NCBI GenBank assembly: GCA_046565595.1
Contig: JBKHYG010000042.1
Coordinates: 1 to 27,899 of the forward strand
Length of the DNA: 27,899 nt
Direction of reading: 5' to 3'
Origin: JBKHYG01 sp046565595
GTDB lineage: Bacteria; Actinomycetota; AC-67
Below are positions 1-6,990 of this stretch, in pieces. The translations under genes and the position numbers were made by a program. Every line of letters begins with the position of its first letter. Position 1 is the first letter of the stretch. The notes beneath the pieces are model-generated. The model had not been told where the DNA came from. It saw only the letters and a program-made list of their open reading frames with translations, and searched no databases.

Positions 1-344
1 GCGAGTACATGACCGGTGGCACGATCGTCGTCCTTGGTCCGGTCGGGCAGAACATCGGCGCGGGTATGACCGGCGGTCGATGCTTCGTGTTCGATCCGAC
101 CGGTTCGGTGAAGGCTCGCGTCAACCCCGGATTGGTCGAGGCGCGACCTGCGACCATCGAGGAACGGTCGGTCGTGCACGCGCTCGTGCAGCGCCATCAC
201 GAGGAGACCGCTTCCCCGAAGGCCGCCGAGATCCTGAAGGAGCCGAGCCACTATCTCGCCCAGGTCTGGGTCATCCAGCCGCGCGAAGACGCGGCGGCGA
301 TCAGTCAGAAACAGGAAGGCACCAGGAGCTCAGCCAAGACCTGA
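1..344 (+). CDS. gltB: Glutamate synthase large (alpha) subunit, C-terminal end (partial)
   Basis: Only the last ~113 codons are present; the reading frame is open from base 3 and stops at 342-344. Glutamate synthase converts glutamine plus 2-oxoglutarate into two glutamates and is the second half of the GS-GOGAT pathway. The visible part starts with the conserved GltB C-terminal glycine-rich beta-helix sequence (MTGGTIVVLGPVGQNIGAGMTGG) followed by FVFDP. The family's closing helical segment follows (VHALVQRHHEETASPKA, then a Q-V-W-V-I-Q-P strand). The amidotransferase and FMN domains lie outside the window. It converges on amtB, 112 bases away, with a palindromic terminator between them. 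The family call is secure; whether gltD follows elsewhere cannot be seen. Confidence 0.93.
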   Translation, partial: EYMTGGTIVVLGPVGQNIGAGMTGGRCFVFDPTGSVKARVNPGLVEARPATIEERSVVHALVQRHHEETASPKAAEILKEPSHYLAQVWVIQPREDAAAISQKQEGTRSSAKT

Positions 345-406
345 TGGCTGGCGGCGGGGAACCGCGCCATGTGTGGCGGGTGTGCGTGGGGAGCGCACCT
401 GACACG

Positions 407-436
407 AGTGAGACCCCGCCTAGGCGGGGTCTCACT
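407..436. terminator. Perfect 30-bp palindrome, bidirectional terminator candidate
   Basis: Two 14-base arms (407-420 and 423-436) are exact reverse complements separated only by TA, so the whole 30 bp is self-complementary. The arms carry GAGACCCCGCC and GGCGGGGTCTC. It lies between the convergent ends of gltB (344) and amtB (457). There is no long T-run on either side, as is usual for actinobacterial hairpin terminators. The hairpin is very GC-rich and could serve both genes. Confidence 0.75.
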
Positions 437-456
437 ACTGCGGTGGGGAACCGCGT

Positions 457-1920
457 CTACTCGAGCGCGGGCTTGAAGGACGGTTGTGCGGTCGGCTTGG
501 GTGCGGCTGCGACCGCCATGGTCGCGGGCGTACCGGAGTGTCCGAGGAAGACCTCCGGGTACCCGTACATCCCGTGCTCGTGGATGTCGAGGCCGTCGAT
601 CTCTTCCTGCTCGTCCACGCGGAGCCCCATCAGAACCTTGACGAGTCCGAAGACGAGGGCCGCTGCTACCAGCGTGTAAGCCATGACGGCGACCGCGCCG
701 AGAGCCTGGATGCCTAGCTGACCCAACCCGCCGCCATAGAACGCGCCCGCCGACTTGCCGAGGCCGAGATCGGTGGTCAGCCGAGGCGCCGAGAAGAGAC
801 CGACCGCGAGCGTTCCCCATACGCCGGTGACGCCGTGGACGCTTATCGCCCCGACCGGATCATCAACACCTAGCCGATCGATCACCAGGACCGAACCCAC
901 CACCAGACCTCCGGCGACGATCCCGATGATCACCGCAGCCCAGGGCTCGACGAAGGCGGCGCCGGCGGTGATCCCGACCAATCCCGCCAGGGCACCGTTA
1001 CCAGCCATGCCAACATCGGGCTTCTTGAACAGGAACCAGGCGACCATCATGGCGATCAGCGATCCCGATGCAGCAGCCAGGTTGGTGGTCAGCGCGATGT
1101 GACCGATGTCCAACACGGCGCCCATCGTGGAACCCGCGTTGAAACCGAACCAGCCGAACCACAGCAGGAAGACCCCCAGTATGGCGAGCGGCATCGAGTG
1201 GCCGGGGATCGCGTTCGGACGGCCGTCCTTGGCGTACTTGCCGAGCCTCGGACCAACCATGATCGCACCGATCAGCGCTGCCCAGCCACCCACCGAGTGG
1301 ACCACCGTTGAGCCAGCGAAGTCCAGGAAGCCCTCGGAACCGAGCCAGCCGCCGCCCCAGATCCAGTGTCCCGAGATCGGATAGACGATGCCCGAGATCA
1401 GAGCGGAGATCAGCAGGTAACTCTTGAACTTCGTGCGTTCGGCGATCGCTCCCGACACGATCGTCGCGGTCGTGCCTGCGAAAACGGCCTGGAAGATCCA
1501 CTTGACCGTCAGCGGGGGAGTTGCCCAGGCCAGGGAATCGAACGCGCCCTCGCCGCCACCCAGGAACCAGCCGGTGGTGCCGACCAGAGCGTTACCCGCT
1601 CCGAACATCAAGGCGAACCCGACCGCCCAGAACGCGATGCTGGCGATCGAGAAGTCCATGAGGTTCTTCATGACGATGTTCGCTGCATTCTTGGTCCGGG
1701 TCATCCCCGCCTCGACCATGGCGAATCCAGCCTGCATGAGGAACACCAGGACGGCGGCGACCAGCGTCCAGAGGGTGTCCAACAGGATCTTGTTGTCGGC
1801 CGCCGATGCGGCGACCGATTCCAGCGTCGGGGCGTCCTGTGCGAACGCGGCCGCTGGTGCAGCGACCACGAGGGCGACGGCACCTAGTGCCGCAAGTCCC
1901 CACCGTTTGGGTCTCATCAT
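457..1920 (-). CDS. amtB: Ammonium transporter, Amt/MEP/Rh family
   Basis: The 487-residue protein conducts ammonium across the cytoplasmic membrane. It starts with a cleavable-looking signal sequence (positively charged start, hydrophobic run, AAAFAQDA) and then has the eleven-helix Amt fold. Visible hallmarks are GFAMVEAGMTRTKN after the first helix, DFAGSTVVHSVGG with the conserved Asp and first pore His, and HGVTGVWG with the second pore His. The C-terminal tail keeps GLDIHEHGMYGYPE, the segment that in Amt proteins contacts PII proteins. The start is an ATGATG pair; AAAGGAG at 1924-1930 is a good ribosome site. No glnK or glnD lies beside it. The upstream 1983-2031 array suggests GlnR-type activation under nitrogen limitation. 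Confidence 0.97.
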   Translation of the reverse strand: MMRPKRWGLAALGAVALVVAAPAAAFAQDAPTLESVAASAADNKILLDTLWTLVAAVLVFLMQAGFAMVEAGMTRTKNAANIVMKNLMDFSIASIAFWAVGFALMFGAGNALVGTTGWFLGGGEGAFDSLAWATPPLTVKWIFQAVFAGTTATIVSGAIAERTKFKSYLLISALISGIVYPISGHWIWGGGWLGSEGFLDFAGSTVVHSVGGWAALIGAIMVGPRLGKYAKDGRPNAIPGHSMPLAILGVFLLWFGWFGFNAGSTMGAVLDIGHIALTTNLAAASGSLIAMMVAWFLFKKPDVGMAGNGALAGLVGITAGAAFVEPWAAVIIGIVAGGLVVGSVLVIDRLGVDDPVGAISVHGVTGVWGTLAVGLFSAPRLTTDLGLGKSAGAFYGGGLGQLGIQALGAVAVMAYTLVAAALVFGLVKVLMGLRVDEQEEIDGLDIHEHGMYGYPEVFLGHSGTPATMAVAAAPKPTAQPSFKPALE

Positions 1921-1923
1921 CTG

Positions 1924-1930
1924 CTCCTTT
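1924..1930 (-). promoter_or_regulatory. Ribosome binding site of amtB
   Basis: On the minus strand AAAGGAG lies 3-4 bases before the ATGATG pair, so either Met could be used. This marks amtB as a leadered mRNA, unlike many genes in the window. Confidence 0.7.
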
Positions 1931-1982
1931 GTTCTGAGAGGATCGATGCGGAGCGAGTCTGACGAGTCGGTGTTGCCCGCCG

Positions 1983-2031
1983 GTGACCCTCGCGTCTCGA
2001 GGCGGTAACCGTTGGGTTACGCCTGTGTTTC
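1983..2031 (-). promoter_or_regulatory. GlnR-like operator: five 5-bp boxes at exact 11-bp spacing
   Basis: On the plus strand the boxes are GTGAC (1983), GTCTC (1994), GTAAC (2005), GTTAC (2016) and GTTTC (2027), each starting 11 bp after the last. Read toward amtB on the minus strand they are GAAAC, GTAAC, GTTAC, GAGAC and GTCAC separated by 6 bases. This is the architecture known for actinobacterial GlnR (alternating GTnAC and GAAAC with n6 spacers). GTTGC at 1972 is also in phase but weak. A CAGACT at 1961-1956 (minus) could be the amtB -10, which would put the array at and upstream of the -35 position. The boxes are seen directly; the GlnR assignment is inference from family knowledge and the amtB context. 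Confidence 0.8.
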
Positions 2032-2060
2032 CTGGCGGCCGTTCCCGAACTTCCCGCGGC

Positions 2061-2066
2061 TAGGCT
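2061..2066 (+). promoter_or_regulatory. Candidate -10 element of the ABC exporter operon
   Basis: TAGGCT fits the TANNNT pattern. It would give a transcript start near 2073 and a leader of about 17 bases carrying GAGGAAGG (2077-2084) before the ATG at 2090. This supports 2090 over the longer reading frame that opens at 2012. Confidence 0.5.
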
Positions 2067-2089
2067 GCCGGCACTCGAGGAAGGACACC

Positions 2090-3040
2090 ATGTCGGCGAT
2101 CATCGAGGTCGAAGACCTCCGCAAGACCTATACGCGGTTCCGCAAGCCGCCGACCGTCGCATTGGACGGGGTCAGCTTCGAGGTTCCCGAGGGAGGCGTC
2201 TTCGGCTTCCTCGGTCCCAACGGCTCTGGCAAGACGACCACCATCCGCTGCCTGTTGGCTCTGGCCAGTCAGGATTCGGGCAGGGTCCGTGTCTTCGGCA
2301 AGGACGCTCAACAGGACCTGCATGAGGTGATCGACAAGATCGGCGCCCTGGTCGAAGCTCCCGCGCTGTTCCCTGGCTTCAGCGGACGCCGCAACCTCGA
2401 GATACTCGCACGCATGCGGGGCTTCGACCGCGGTCGCATCGATCCGATACTCGAGCGCGTCGGATTGGCCGGTCGAGGCGATGAACTCGTGAAGGGGTAT
2501 TCGCTTGGCATGCGGCAGCGACTAGCGATCGGCGCTGCGCTGCTGAAGGACCCCTCGCTGCTGATCTTGGATGAACCAGCCAACGGCCTGGATCCGGCCG
2601 GCATCCGCGAGGTTCGAGAGCTGCTGCGCTCCCTGGGAGCCGAGGGCCGGACCGTCTTCGTGTCGAGCCATATCTTGGCCGAGGTCGAACAGATCGCCGA
2701 CCGAGTCGCGATCCTCCGCAAGGGCAAGGAGGTGGCGATCGGTTCGGTGGATAAGGTCCTGGGCGGCGGCGACGAGGGCTCGGTGGTGATCATCCGGATG
2801 GACGAGGCGGAAGCCGGACTGGCGCATCTCCTAAAGAAGGGTTTCGAGGCAGCCATCGTCGGTGATCACATCCGTGTAGCCATGGATCCCGCCGACGCTG
2901 CTGACGCGGTGCGCGCGCTGGCTGGAAAACGCCTGTACCCCTACGAGGTGCGAGCCAAGGAGCGGCTCGGCCTGGAGGATGTCTTCTTCTCGCTGACCGC
3001 TGACGAGATCGCTGGAAGCAGCGTGGGGGAGGACGCGTGA
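2090..3040 (+). CDS. ABC transporter ATP-binding protein (ABC-2 exporter type)
   Basis: This 316-residue ATPase energises a partner permease at the cytoplasmic face of the membrane. Motifs in order: Walker A GPNGSGKT at residues ~42-49, a signature variant YSLGMRQRL, Walker B LLILDEP with the catalytic Glu, and the SSHIL switch histidine. A ~90-residue C-terminal extension is typical of CcmA/DrrA-like and bacitracin-exporter ATPases. The reading frame opens at 2012, but ATG 2090 has a Shine-Dalgarno sequence (GAGGAAGG, 2077-2084) and the usual family N-terminus (IIEVEDLRKTY). It overlaps the permease gene by 4 bases (GTGA), so the two are translationally coupled. The substrate is unknown; drug or lipid export is plausible. 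Confidence 0.92.
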   Translation: MSAIIEVEDLRKTYTRFRKPPTVALDGVSFEVPEGGVFGFLGPNGSGKTTTIRCLLALASQDSGRVRVFGKDAQQDLHEVIDKIGALVEAPALFPGFSGRRNLEILARMRGFDRGRIDPILERVGLAGRGDELVKGYSLGMRQRLAIGAALLKDPSLLILDEPANGLDPAGIREVRELLRSLGAEGRTVFVSSHILAEVEQIADRVAILRKGKEVAIGSVDKVLGGGDEGSVVIIRMDEAEAGLAHLLKKGFEAAIVGDHIRVAMDPADAADAVRALAGKRLYPYEVRAKERLGLEDVFFSLTADEIAGSSVGEDA

Positions 3041-4002
3041 TCTCGCTGATCGGTGCGGAGATGCTGAGAGCCAGGTCTCGCCGCATCCTGCGATGGTCAC
3101 TGGTAGGCCTTCTGGCGACCCTGCTGTTCGTCATGGGCGTCGCCTGGCTGAACAACGAGAAGCCCACCGGTGCTCTGGCCAAGGAGTTGGAACGCCGTCA
3201 GGCAGCCGAGACCGAGTTCGTAGAGGCCTGCAGGGACGGCTTCCCCGACGGTGTCCCTCAGGGGCCCGGCGGGGCGTTCATCCCACCGGGGTCGGATGTA
3301 GAGATAGCCCCTCGCTTCTGCGAGCAGATCGCTTCGCAGTTATATGGCCAACCGATCGACAGGGGCCTGGAGATGCGGAGGTTCGAGGGCTTCCTGTTCG
3401 GGTACCTGCCGCCTCTCTTCGCCTTGATGCTGATGTTCGGCGCATCCTTCGTGGGTGGCGACTGGGCTAGCCGAGCCATCACGCAGGCGCTCACCTATGA
3501 GCCTCGTCGACTAAGGCTGGTTGCTGCGAAGGGGATCGCCATCGGCTTGACCGCGGCCGCGGTCTTCGTCACATTCCTGCTGACGGTGCTGGCCGGAGTG
3601 TCTCTGGTTGCCGTATTCAAAGGAACCTTCGAGGGTTTCTCGCTGCTGGGCACCGTGGGAACGATCTTTCGGCTGGGGGCGCTCGGCGCGGCCGTTGCAC
3701 TCGTCGGGTCGCTAACCGCGGCGGTTACTCGAAGCACCGGGGGAACCTTCGGCGTCGTCTTCGTCTACCTGGTGGTCCTGGAGCCGCTGATCGTCGGCTG
3801 GAAGCCCTGGATCGGACGCTGGATGTTCGCACCCAACAGCATCGCGCTGACATTGGCAGAACCCTTGGTCGAGTTCCACGGACCCGATCGTGTTGCCTTC
3901 TCTCAGAGTTACCTCTGGCAGTCCGCGCTGGTTCTGGCCGCGTTCCTGGGAGTCGCCTCCGGGGTAGCAGGTCTGGTCTTCAAACGCCGCGAGATCGCCT
4001 AG
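3037..4002 (+). CDS. ABC-2 type permease subunit
   Basis: This 321-residue membrane protein is the presumed partner of the upstream ATPase. About six hydrophobic segments are visible, near residues 21-38, 124-146, 166-192, 206-226, 232-254 and 290-313. Between the first and second is a ~85-residue polar, probably extracytoplasmic, insert with two cysteines (EACRDGF and RFCEQ). That fits ABC-2 permeases with an expanded first outer loop. The GTG start overlaps the ATPase stop (GTGA at 3037-3040) and has GGGGAGGA just upstream. Its stop shares the four bases CTAG with the stop of the convergent amidase gene. No substrate can be assigned. Confidence 0.85.
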   Translation: MISLIGAEMLRARSRRILRWSLVGLLATLLFVMGVAWLNNEKPTGALAKELERRQAAETEFVEACRDGFPDGVPQGPGGAFIPPGSDVEIAPRFCEQIASQLYGQPIDRGLEMRRFEGFLFGYLPPLFALMLMFGASFVGGDWASRAITQALTYEPRRLRLVAAKGIAIGLTAAAVFVTFLLTVLAGVSLVAVFKGTFEGFSLLGTVGTIFRLGALGAAVALVGSLTAAVTRSTGGTFGVVFVYLVVLEPLIVGWKPWIGRWMFAPNSIALTLAEPLVEFHGPDRVAFSQSYLWQSALVLAAFLGVASGVAGLVFKRREIA

Positions 4003-5339
4003 CTGCGAAGGTCCTCGAGTTCGGCCCCCAGCGCGAGCAAGCTCCACTCGTCGCCCTTGTGCCCGACGAACTGCACCCCTAGAGGCAGACCGCCAACCTC
4101 TCCGAAGGGGATGGTGATCGCGGGTTGCCCGGTCGCGTTGAACGGCCAGGTCCACTGCAGGAAGACGCGGTAGTCCTCCCAGGCTCTGTCTGGGTCGGCA
4201 CCTAGCTCGCCGAGCATCGGAGCCGGACCGCTGAGCGTCGGCGTCAGCAGGGCGTCGAACCGCGCGAACGCTTCCAACACGCGACGGGACCGGATGGCGG
4301 TCCCTTCGAGCGCGCGCATCACCTCGCGGCCGGTGACCTGTTGTGCAGCCTCCCAGATGTGGCGCACGCGAGGCAGCAGTTGATCCGCGGCATCGGCGGG
4401 TATGGGTGTCGCTCCGATGCCGACCTGCGAGAGGATGCCGAAGCCCTCCTCGAGCTCGTCGAGGTTCAGCTCTACATCGAAGACATCGTGGCCAGCATCC
4501 GCCAACGTATCCGCTGCGAGTCTCGTAGCGCGTTCCGCAGACGGTTCGACACCGATGCCATCCCGCGTGATCGCGACACCGATACGACGCGGCTTCCGGT
4601 CTGCCGCAGCGAACAGGAACCGTCTCCGCGGCGGCGGTGCCATGCTGGGATCGTCTTTAGCTGGACCGGCAACCGCGTCCAAGAACCCCGCCGCATCATC
4701 CACGCGTGGTGCAAGCACCCCGTTGACCGAGAGTCCGCCCCAACCATCGCCAGACAAGGGTCCGGCGCTGACACGACCCCGCGTGGGCTTCAACCCCACG
4801 ACGCCGGTGCAGGCTGCCGGGATCCGGATCGAACCGCCGCCGTCGCTGCCATGATCCAGCGGGATCCCCAGCCAGGCGCAGACGGCCGCGCCGCCGGAGG
4901 ACCCGCCGGATGTCCGGCTCGGATCGTTGGGATTGCGGCAGGCGCCGCGCACATTCTCGGTCGTCGGAAGGGCACCGAACTCCGCTGAAGCGGTGCCAGC
5001 AACCAGGATCGCCCCGGCCGCTCGCAGCCTGTCGACGATCCGCGAGGTCGCCGGGGCTTTCAGCCCGGCGAAGGCTGCCGAACCTTGATCCCAGACCTCT
5101 CCTTCGACCGCCAGGAGTTCCTTCACCGTGAACGGAACGCCTTCCAGAGGCCGGGTCGCGGCGCCGAACGACAGGCGCTGGTCTGCGTCGCGGGCATCCG
5201 AGAGGGCACGCTCGTCGTTTCGCCAGGTGATCGCGCCGAAGCCTTCCGCAGTGTCCACCAACCCGAGGGCCTCGCGCGTGATCTCCTCGATCGAGCTCTC
5301 TCGTCGTCGCACCTTCGCGACGACTTCGCTGGAGTTCAC
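3999..5339 (-). CDS. Amidase, amidase signature (AS) family
   Basis: The 446-residue enzyme belongs to the amidase-signature hydrolases, which use a Ser-cisSer-Lys triad to cleave amide bonds. The Lys is in VPFTVKELLAV, the cis-Ser lies in RTSGGSSGGAA, and the nucleophile Ser is in DGGGSIRIPAACTG. The C-terminal WPFNATGQPAITIPFG is also typical. The frame is open further upstream, but GTG at 5339 is preferred. It overlaps the stop of the miniprotein gene as GTGA, and residues before it read through that gene in another frame. GatA of Glu-tRNA(Gln) amidotransferase is the main alternative. GatB and GatC are not adjacent and the protein is shorter than usual GatA (~485), so a stand-alone amidase is more likely. 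The substrate is unknown. Confidence 0.9.
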   Translation of the reverse strand: MNSSEVVAKVRRRESSIEEITREALGLVDTAEGFGAITWRNDERALSDARDADQRLSFGAATRPLEGVPFTVKELLAVEGEVWDQGSAAFAGLKAPATSRIVDRLRAAGAILVAGTASAEFGALPTTENVRGACRNPNDPSRTSGGSSGGAAVCAWLGIPLDHGSDGGGSIRIPAACTGVVGLKPTRGRVSAGPLSGDGWGGLSVNGVLAPRVDDAAGFLDAVAGPAKDDPSMAPPPRRRFLFAAADRKPRRIGVAITRDGIGVEPSAERATRLAADTLADAGHDVFDVELNLDELEEGFGILSQVGIGATPIPADAADQLLPRVRHIWEAAQQVTGREVMRALEGTAIRSRRVLEAFARFDALLTPTLSGPAPMLGELGADPDRAWEDYRVFLQWTWPFNATGQPAITIPFGEVGGLPLGVQFVGHKGDEWSLLALGAELEDLRS

Positions 5340-5491
5340 ACCTGGCGTCCCAGCATGCGCCGTTTCCAGCGGGTCCACGGCTTCACATGTTTGCACTTGG
5401 AGCTGCGGTCGCAGCAGTTGCAGATGAAGTCTCCGTATCGGCCCTCTTGGATCTTGGGCTCGTTGCAACGCTCACACTTCGGAACAGGCAT
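5336..5491 (-). CDS. 51-residue stand-alone zinc-ribbon protein, topoisomerase I C-terminal type
   Basis: This short gene encodes a basic protein with six cysteines. It starts MPVPKCERC and continues EGRYGDFICNCC, then SSKCKHV and a Trp/Arg/Lys-rich tail ending GRQV. The pattern C6-x2-C9 ... C27-x5-C33 with GRYGDFI between resembles the zinc ribbons repeated at the C-terminus of bacterial DNA topoisomerase I (zf-C4_Topoisom). Here a single ribbon stands alone. TAGGGT ends six bases before the ATG, giving a leaderless transcript. The stop overlaps the amidase GTG start by four bases, so the amidase is likely coupled to it. A nucleic-acid-binding role is inferred from the ribbon type and basic tail only. 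Zinc binding and the family call are moderately sure. Confidence 0.75.
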   Translation of the reverse strand: MPVPKCERCNEPKIQEGRYGDFICNCCDRSSKCKHVKPWTRWKRRMLGRQV

Positions 5492-5497
5492 CCTTTG

Positions 5498-5503
5498 ACC
5501 CTA
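5498..5503 (-). promoter_or_regulatory. -10 element of the miniprotein-amidase operon (leaderless)
   Basis: TAGGGT on the minus strand, 6 bases before the ATG at 5491. Its first three bases are also the TAG stop codon of the preceding sigma-like gene, so the two genes are packed with no spare DNA. Confidence 0.6.
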
Positions 5504-6319
5504 GCGTCGCTCGGGGGCCAGAGCCGACCTCATCCGCGCCTCCCTCACCGCCAGCCCAGCCTCGGCTTTGGCGCGCCACCAACCGCGGAAGAGAGGAGCG
5601 TCGGCGATGGCGACACCTCGGATGTACAAGGTGAGGTCTTCGCGGGTCACATCGGCCGCGTAGACGACATCTACCGACCCTGGTATCAGAGGGAAGGACG
5701 AGGTGGCCGACCAGGCGAGTCTGGTTCCAGGAACCGCATCCAGGACGGTGAGGATGTCTCGGCTCTTCAACGGGCCAGGTTGGGCGCCCCGGAGCCTGCG
5801 CTGCATGCCGGGCTTGGCCCACACCGAAGCACCTGGACTTCCGCTCGTAGCACCTGCGGCGAACGCGAGATCGTCGACCCGCCACGCAGGCGCCGGCCGC
5901 CCGACCGCTCTCAACAGCGGTTCCTCGAGGTGAGGCTCGACCTCGTCAGTGAAGAACCGTTCGGGGAGCCGATACTTGGGTTGCACCGCGAGATGGCTGA
6001 CGATCGCCTCGTCCGCGCGAGCGAGCCCTCGCTGCCCTTTGGAGCCGAGCAGCGCACGCAGTCGCTCGTCTCGAGGATTGCTGCCCGCCTCCTTCACGAC
6101 CAGCCGCATCAGCCAGGGCCGGAAGGTAGATCGCGGATGCAGCGACGGGATCTGCTTGTAAGCCGAGCGCATCGCTCGAGCTACCGCCCCCACGGCGTCT
6201 TCTGTCCGAGTGGTGCATACCAGCGCGATCTGTAGGGCCCGATCTCCCCACAGCGAAACCAGGCCGGCGAAGGCTTCCCGGTCGCCGGCGCGGCTTCGTT
6301 GGATCAGGTCGGGCTGCAA
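5501..6319 (-). CDS. Sigma-70 region 2-like protein with unknown C-terminal domain
   Basis: The 272-residue product begins like an ECF sigma factor: DLIQRSRAGDREAFAGLV, then ALQIALVCTTRTEDAVGAVARAM, then FRPWLMRLVVKEA. This is a degenerate region 2. No region 4 helix-turn-helix is recognisable. The remaining ~170 residues, including SSFPLIPGSVDVVYAADV and APLFRGWWRAKAEAG, match no family I recall; an SRPBCC-like fold is only a guess. It may be a sigma factor turned regulator or a divergent regulator rather than a working sigma factor. The start is TTG; no ATG or GTG lies between the upstream in-frame stop and it. TAGAGA at 6332-6327 sits 7 bases before. It lies 48 bases downstream of the DUF3662-like gene. 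Confidence 0.6.
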   Translation of the reverse strand: MQPDLIQRSRAGDREAFAGLVSLWGDRALQIALVCTTRTEDAVGAVARAMRSAYKQIPSLHPRSTFRPWLMRLVVKEAGSNPRDERLRALLGSKGQRGLARADEAIVSHLAVQPKYRLPERFFTDEVEPHLEEPLLRAVGRPAPAWRVDDLAFAAGATSGSPGASVWAKPGMQRRLRGAQPGPLKSRDILTVLDAVPGTRLAWSATSSFPLIPGSVDVVYAADVTREDLTLYIRGVAIADAPLFRGWWRAKAEAGLAVREARMRSALAPERR

Positions 6320-6367
6320 CCCAGGTTCTCTACCAGGTGCAAGAGCAGATGGGGCCTAACGCCGGTC

Positions 6368-6757
6368 TCAGGCCGGGTGCGTCTCGACCGGATCCACCAG
6401 CCGGAGGTGGCGTGCGGGCCGGATCGCGGTGATGCCGGGACGGCCCATGTCGCAGCCCTCGTCGCTGATGAAACGGACCCGGATCCCGTCCAGCGCGAAC
6501 ATGCCTGCTGTGTCAGCGTGTTCTGTGAGGATCTTGGAAGCCTCGCTCTCGAACCCGGCGGGTAGCCAAGCCCTGTCGGCTGGATGCATCCGGACCTCGA
6601 AACTGGTGGCGCTCTGTCGCCCAGGCGTCGAGGATGTGGCAAGCGCGTTGATCAACCCGCGGATCAGGTCTGAAGGGAGCACTTGGCCGGGAGGCACCAA
6701 GTGCCCCAAAGGGTCGTTGAGGCGTAGAGGGAGCCTCTGACCGTTCCGCCCTTCCAT
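6368..6757 (-). CDS. DUF3662-like protein without an FHA domain
   Basis: The 129-residue protein has, after a basic N-terminus, LIRGLINALATSSTPGRQ, then FEVRMHPADRAWLPAGFE and IRVRFISDEGCDMGRPGI. That series resembles DUF3662, the N-terminal domain of actinobacterial FhaA, which is normally followed by a linker and a C-terminal FHA domain. Here the protein ends after the DUF3662-like part. The open frame extends upstream to 6850, but ATG 6757 is preferred because TAGAAT ends 8 bases before it. FhaA works with PknB in cell-envelope control; no kinase is in the window, so I do not transfer that role. The family call is moderate, resting on motif memory rather than an alignment. Confidence 0.55.
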   Translation of the reverse strand: MEGRNGQRLPLRLNDPLGHLVPPGQVLPSDLIRGLINALATSSTPGRQSATSFEVRMHPADRAWLPAGFESEASKILTEHADTAGMFALDGIRVRFISDEGCDMGRPGITAIRPARHLRLVDPVETHPA

Positions 6758-6765
6758 GCCAGTTG

Positions 6766-6771
6766 ATTCTA
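6766..6771 (-). promoter_or_regulatory. -10 element of the DUF3662-like gene (near-leaderless)
   Basis: TAGAAT on the minus strand is one of the best -10 matches in the window. It ends 8 bases before ATG 6757. No clear TTGACA-like -35 is seen. Confidence 0.6.
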
Positions 6772-6941
6772 AGTGGAAGGTTTGTCGTCCGGTAGACCCG
6801 GGAAGCCCGAAGTTGCCGACTGTTCCGTTGGTGCCGTTTCTCGGCAGCATCCGACACCACAGTGGTCACATAGATCCGCGGTCGCGGGTCCAGGACTAAC
6901 TCAGGGGGGCCGGACCACCCTCGGGGAGTGGGGCAGAACTA

Positions 6942-6971
6942 GCGAGACCGGGGCTGATGCCCCGGTCTCGC
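6942..6971 (-). terminator. Hairpin terminator after the 6991-9072 gene
   Basis: Arms 6942-6954 and 6959-6971 are 13-bp exact reverse complements with a 4-base TGAT loop. The hairpin lies 20 bases past the stop of the secreted-protein gene. There is no T-run. Its arms share the GAGACC/GGTCTC core seen in the 407-436 palindrome. Confidence 0.75.
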
Positions 6972-6990
6972 GGTGGTAGATCGATGACGG

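Noticed and set aside
305..820. Minus-strand open frame across the gltB-amtB junction
   Set aside because: It overlaps the terminator palindrome and amtB in another frame, and the translation is low-complexity Arg/Gly.
5387..6235. Plus-strand open frame of 282 codons
   Set aside because: It runs across two minus-strand genes, its translation is Arg/Pro-rich with no motif, and no promoter or ribosome site precedes it.
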